This document shows positions 61,301 through 64,000 of a stretch of 64,000 bases of DNA, one piece after another. Source of the DNA: Centroberyx gerrardi (Eukaryota; Chordata; Actinopteri; Beryciformes; Berycidae); NCBI RefSeq assembly GCF_048128805.1, contig NC_136001.1:6640001-6704000 (forward strand), in the 5' to 3' direction. The translations under genes were made by a program, and so were the position numbers. Numbering within the stretch: the first letter of the stretch is position 1; each line of letters begins with the position of its first letter. Under the pieces are notes generated by a model that saw only the letters and a program-made list of their open reading frames with translations, was not told the DNA's origin and searched no databases.

Positions 61301-62146
61301 CAGTTGAATGAAATGGGACTTGCATGCAGAGTTGCAGGAGTAAGCACTACATTTCAATTGCTCATCAAAGGACCCTCATGTTAAAATGACCCTCATGTAT
61401 TTTGTATTTATTAAACATTCTAGGGGGGAAAAAAATTGCCACTTCTCATCACCTCGGTTCTTTGCATGTTTGCCTTTCTGTTTTCAGACCAGTTGTTCAG
61501 ACCAAGACAGTTGCGTAACTTTAGATTAATCGGCGATGAAGTTAAAACTCCCATCCCTAGTACTGGGTGATGTTGATGTGAGCTGTGTTTTACACCAGGG
61601 GGTGGCGCTAGAGAGTCACGCAGCATCGGAAGACGGCCTGCTGGAGTTCGAACAGGGGGACGTCATCCTCGTGCTCACAGACGCTCAGGAGGTTTGTGTG
61701 CTTTTACTTGTAAAGTATATTTCACTTTCCATATCACTGCAGAGTGACAGTAGAAAGGTCATAGTTAGGATCTTGGAAGATGACACATTTAATGTCATTG
61801 CCCTTTTATTGCACCTTGGCATGTTTTTTGTTCATGCTGAACAAGGTTGAAGGAAAGTGGGTTCATCAAAAACGTAAATCACAACCCTTGATCACAAAAT
61901 AACTCCTGGAACACATTGAACATCATAAATTGATGATTTTTTCTGATCTAATTGATGATATTTTCCTTTAAGATCTTACATGTGAGTGACTTTGCGACTT
62001 GTGGTTTTTTTTTTTTTTTTTTTATCTCACAGCAGGAGGGCTTGGTGAAGGGGATCAGGGAGGAGAGCTGGAACCAGCACAGGGATCTAGAAAATCACTC
62101 TGGGATCTTCATGGAAAAACTCATCCAGCCTGTTCAGGCGGAATGA
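51173..62146 (+). CDS. bin2: Bridging integrator 2 (N-BAR protein) with a degenerate SH3
   Basis: There are twelve phase-consistent exons: 51173-51265, 52555-52635, 53720-53774, 55158-55252, 55828-55923, 56021-56128, 56264-56349, 58848-58923, 59070-59152, 60121-60865, 61599-61691 and 62033-62146. The product is 574 residues. Residues 1-258 are an N-BAR domain that bends membranes: an amphipathic start ([16 protein letters not shown]), [49 protein letters not shown] and [20 protein letters not shown]. The last motif and the MHESSKR segment point to BIN2 rather than BIN1 or amphiphysin. A basic KSKKRKS stretch, an acidic EPKAEAEP repeat (about 362-400) and KPPPVPAPR (449-457, a PxxxPR SH3-ligand motif) follow. 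Residues 502-574 match the amphiphysin-family SH3 but lack its key residues. Mammalian BIN2 has no SH3. Confidence 0.94.
51549..51850. mobile_element. Degenerate hAT-like element in BIN2 intron 1
   Basis: The left end CAGTGATTCCCAAACTAGGG and the right end AAAAGTTAAGGAACTTGATG look like decayed inverted ends of the same kind as 19938-20267, with GGGTC/GGTCC blocks inside. No target duplication remains. Confidence 0.45.
54170..54680. repeat. Probable transposon remnant in BIN2 intron 3
   Basis: It carries CTAGCCACCGTGTCTGGTAG near one end and a GCGGGTGGCGGGTG block near the other. Similar paired blocks mark teleost DNA-transposon copies. The boundaries are uncertain. Confidence 0.3.
55282..55355. 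repeat. (GT)n microsatellite next to the BIN2 exon 4 donor
   Basis: About 74 bp of nearly pure GT starts 30 bp after the exon 4 splice donor. Confidence 0.95.
55371..55707. mobile_element. Probable MITE with TCCACAAAGC inverted ends
   Basis: The left end GGGCTGCTCCACAAAGCC is inverted at the right end, GCCTGCTTTGTGGAACGCCC. AAGCCAGGCTTA-type blocks lie inside. A C-rich run directly follows the right end and hides any target duplication. Confidence 0.55.
56490..56960. mobile_element. Transposon remnant with Myb/SANT-like peptide relic (BIN2 intron 7)
   Basis: A sequence beginning GGGCCTCGTGCAAGAACG is followed by AAGACTAAGAAGAAGTC and then a frame reading [17 protein letters not shown], with stop codons between the pieces. 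The last peptide resembles the start of the Myb/SANT-like accessory protein of PIF/Harbinger elements. It is broken and cannot be functional. The assignment is tentative. Confidence 0.3.
57881..58337. mobile_element. PIF/Harbinger-type MITE in BIN2 intron 7
   Basis: The ends GGACCCTATCTTACACCCGG and ATCATTTAAATAGGGCCC are inverted. They are flanked by the 3-bp direct repeat TAT (57878-57880 and 58338-58340), as expected for the 3-bp duplications of PIF/Harbinger. Sub-terminal GCGCAAGTG/GCGCCATGCGC blocks are typical of a widespread teleost family. The size is 457 bp, with no coding frame. Confidence 0.7.
60431..60545 (+). repeat. Coding minisatellite in BIN2 exon 10
   Basis: Imperfect units of GAGCCGGAGCCG and GAGCCGAAGGCGGAGGCT encode alternating EPEP and EPKAEA peptides (about residues 362-400). 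The frame is kept throughout. Confidence 0.85.
60918..61262. repeat. Dispersed repeat, copy 3 of three (BIN2 intron 10)
   Basis: It starts TTAGGGTTAGACCAATATGG, exactly as at 37285, and its right half matches 48065-48262. It is the most complete of the three copies. Confidence 0.6.
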
Positions 62147-62216
62147 GGCAATACTCACTGCTCGCCTTGATGCATTTCTTCTCCCATCGAGCTGTTGGTG
62201 ACTCACAGTCACACGC

Positions 62217-62238
62217 GCGCACACACACACACACACAG
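62217..62238. repeat. Short (CA)n in the BIN2 3' UTR
   Basis: About 10 CA units follow the CGCG step of CACACGCGCG. Confidence 0.9.
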
Positions 62239-62509
62239 AGGGAGTGAACCCATATGTTTTGGGCGCAGAAGCTGTACAAACAGATGAGCACAAGTCCCAC
62301 GTGGTTTCTCACATGCTACGATGTTGCAACTTGTTGGACAACTGTGATCGAGTTTTAGAACATTTTGTGAGAGGTCTGAATTGTTAACAAATGTTTGGTT
62401 TTATGTATGATTTACAGTATTTTGCTCTTGTTTGCATTTTCAAAGTCTTCCTATGAAACACTGTGAAACAAAAGATGCCTTTTTATACTGATGTTTTGTA
62501 AAGATACCT

Positions 62510-62515
62510 AATAAA
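62510..62515 (+). promoter_or_regulatory. BIN2 poly(A) signal
   Basis: AATAAA lies 364 bp after the BIN2 stop codon and is followed by a GT-rich stretch, as expected of a cleavage site. Confidence 0.7.
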
Positions 62516-62539
62516 GTTGTAAGTAAGAGGAGGGGTTTT

Positions 62540-64000
62540 GTGTTGAAATAATGAATTTGTATTTCTGACATGCGGGTTACATACAGTTTGGCCAGAAGGA
62601 TGAGTGCATGCATACACAGTAAAAACTCAAAGTGCAGTTTAGTGAAACTAACTCGGTGTATATGCATGTGTTTGTCAGTTATAATTTACAATTGCTAGTT
62701 ATCAGCTTCATAACTTGTAATCACAAGTTTATGAGTTGTGACTTGAAATCTTGAGTTGACAGCAAGGAAACTTATGTTGAATACCGTAATATTATTTTTT
62801 TTTTTACAGTGTAGAGACCTGATCTGTAATCTTCTCGATGATCCGTGGAGTTTTGTCTTGCTCTGGACCTGGTAGCACTAGAGGGCAGCAGAATCACAAC
62901 TTCTGACTGATGGTGTTTTTTCACTATAGTCCCATGTCGTTTCAGCAGTCATCTAGTAAAGTGAGGACACTGGTGAGGAAGGTGTCCCACTTCAAGCACT
63001 ACACCTTTGTCCCATTGCTCACCTTACCCGATATGTGACGAGAGGATTGGCACCAAACTGTGGTAGATAGTTCTGTTAGCATGTTGCACATGCTAACACT
63101 TCGTAGGCGATTAGCATTATCCTAAAATGAGAACTTGTAGCAGCTCGAAGGGATGGTTAGTTAATTTTAATGACACATGTCTAAATCTGCCAGGCTTGTT
63201 TGGAGGATTGGTAAAATAGACATAAAATTCAACAAAGAGAATTCACTTTCAGTTTTTCCTCCCGTGAGATTTTGAGCGTAACTTGTTTTCTTTACATCAA
63301 CGAGTGAAGTTAGCCAGACAGCTTAAGTTTTTTGCACTGTTGATTTGTAATGGACTAATGATGAAGATTGTGTTTAGTTATGAAGCAAGTTATGAATCTA
63401 CAGGCCGTAGAATAAAAACAATACCAACTTTGGCTGGCTTTATCTTCTTCATACTTTAGCATTATCCAATCATCTACGATTACTTAACACTGTACACTAA
63501 AGTGTTAGCATGTGCACCAGACAGAGCTATCTACTGGAGACACAAAGATGATTTGCTACCAATTTTCTTGTCAGATATGGGGTAAGGAGGCAGATGGGCC
63601 AAATTCCCCAAAAGTCAGTGTTTTCCTTTCAACTGACAGAGCCCAATGTGCAACCTCTGCTCTGTCTCAGGAATTAGCTTTTTTTTTTAAGCTAAATCTA
63701 TCCAAAATGCAAAATGCAACGGAAGTTCCAAAAGTGCATTTCCCAGAAAATCTACAACTTAAGGGCAAGAGACGATATCGAAGAGAGTTGTGCTGTCTTG
63801 CTAAATAGCTTGGCAGGAGGAGTAAGTGTTGGAATGAAAAAGTGCCTTGGGTCTTCTCTGTTCCAGGCGAGAACGTAGAACCGCACAGCTCTTTGTCAAA
63901 GTCTCTGCTGTTGGAATAAAACTCATTCTGCACCATTCCTGCTAAATGAAGTCACTGCAGTGACACAGGGACTTAATGTACTTCTGGGCTGACTTGGATT
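62540..64000. other. Downstream flank of BIN2, no gene seen
   Basis: No exon or tRNA was found in this stretch. A 98-codon frame at 63512-63808 has no recognisable domain. Any gene to the right begins outside the window. Confidence 0.5.

Overview
The window is vertebrate nuclear DNA, almost certainly a ray-finned fish (teleost, probably percomorph). It holds four multi-exon protein genes with GT-AG introns, many (CA)n microsatellites, and small non-autonomous DNA transposons of kinds common in teleosts. The exon models below were built by hand by joining splice sites whose reading phases agree. Gene names rest on recognised protein families. The species and the transcripts cannot be confirmed from sequence alone.

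Layout. Positions 1-9.9 kb are intergenic and repeat-rich: a hAT-type element with a perfect 8-bp target duplication, a decayed tRNA-Glu-like copy, SINE-like pieces and microsatellites. KLF15 (minus, 9913-15640) is a three-zinc-finger transcription factor with two coding exons. Its upstream flank is CpG-rich near 17.6-18.2 kb. The stretch from 18.2 to 28.6 kb has no gene. It contains a second hAT-like element and a 1994-bp foldback element (23004-24997) with two nearly identical 780-bp inverted arms and a 6-bp target duplication. CFAP100 (plus, about 28.8-34.4 kb) encodes a coiled-coil axonemal protein in 13 exons. It runs tail-to-tail into ZXDC (minus, 35589-46100), a ten-zinc-finger transcriptional co-activator in 10 exons.

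The order and orientation KLF15(-), CFAP100(+), ZXDC(-) is the one I know from human 3q21.3, so this is an old syntenic block. To its right the neighbours differ from human. A single well-spliced copine C2-domain exon lies on the minus strand at 48386-48490, with no partner exon that I could find. BIN2 (plus, 51173-62146) follows, an N-BAR membrane-curvature protein in 12 exons.

The most interesting points are these. (1) The BIN2 gene still carries the two terminal SH3 exons of the amphiphysin/BIN1 family, which mammalian BIN2 lacks, but the ligand-binding residues of that SH3 have been replaced. (2) The foldback element is nested in another repeat, and each arm carries a promoter-like stretch followed by an ATG and a splice donor. 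(3) There is an orphan copine exon beside an array of nuclear-receptor half-sites. No CRISPR array, operon or intact autonomous transposon was seen.
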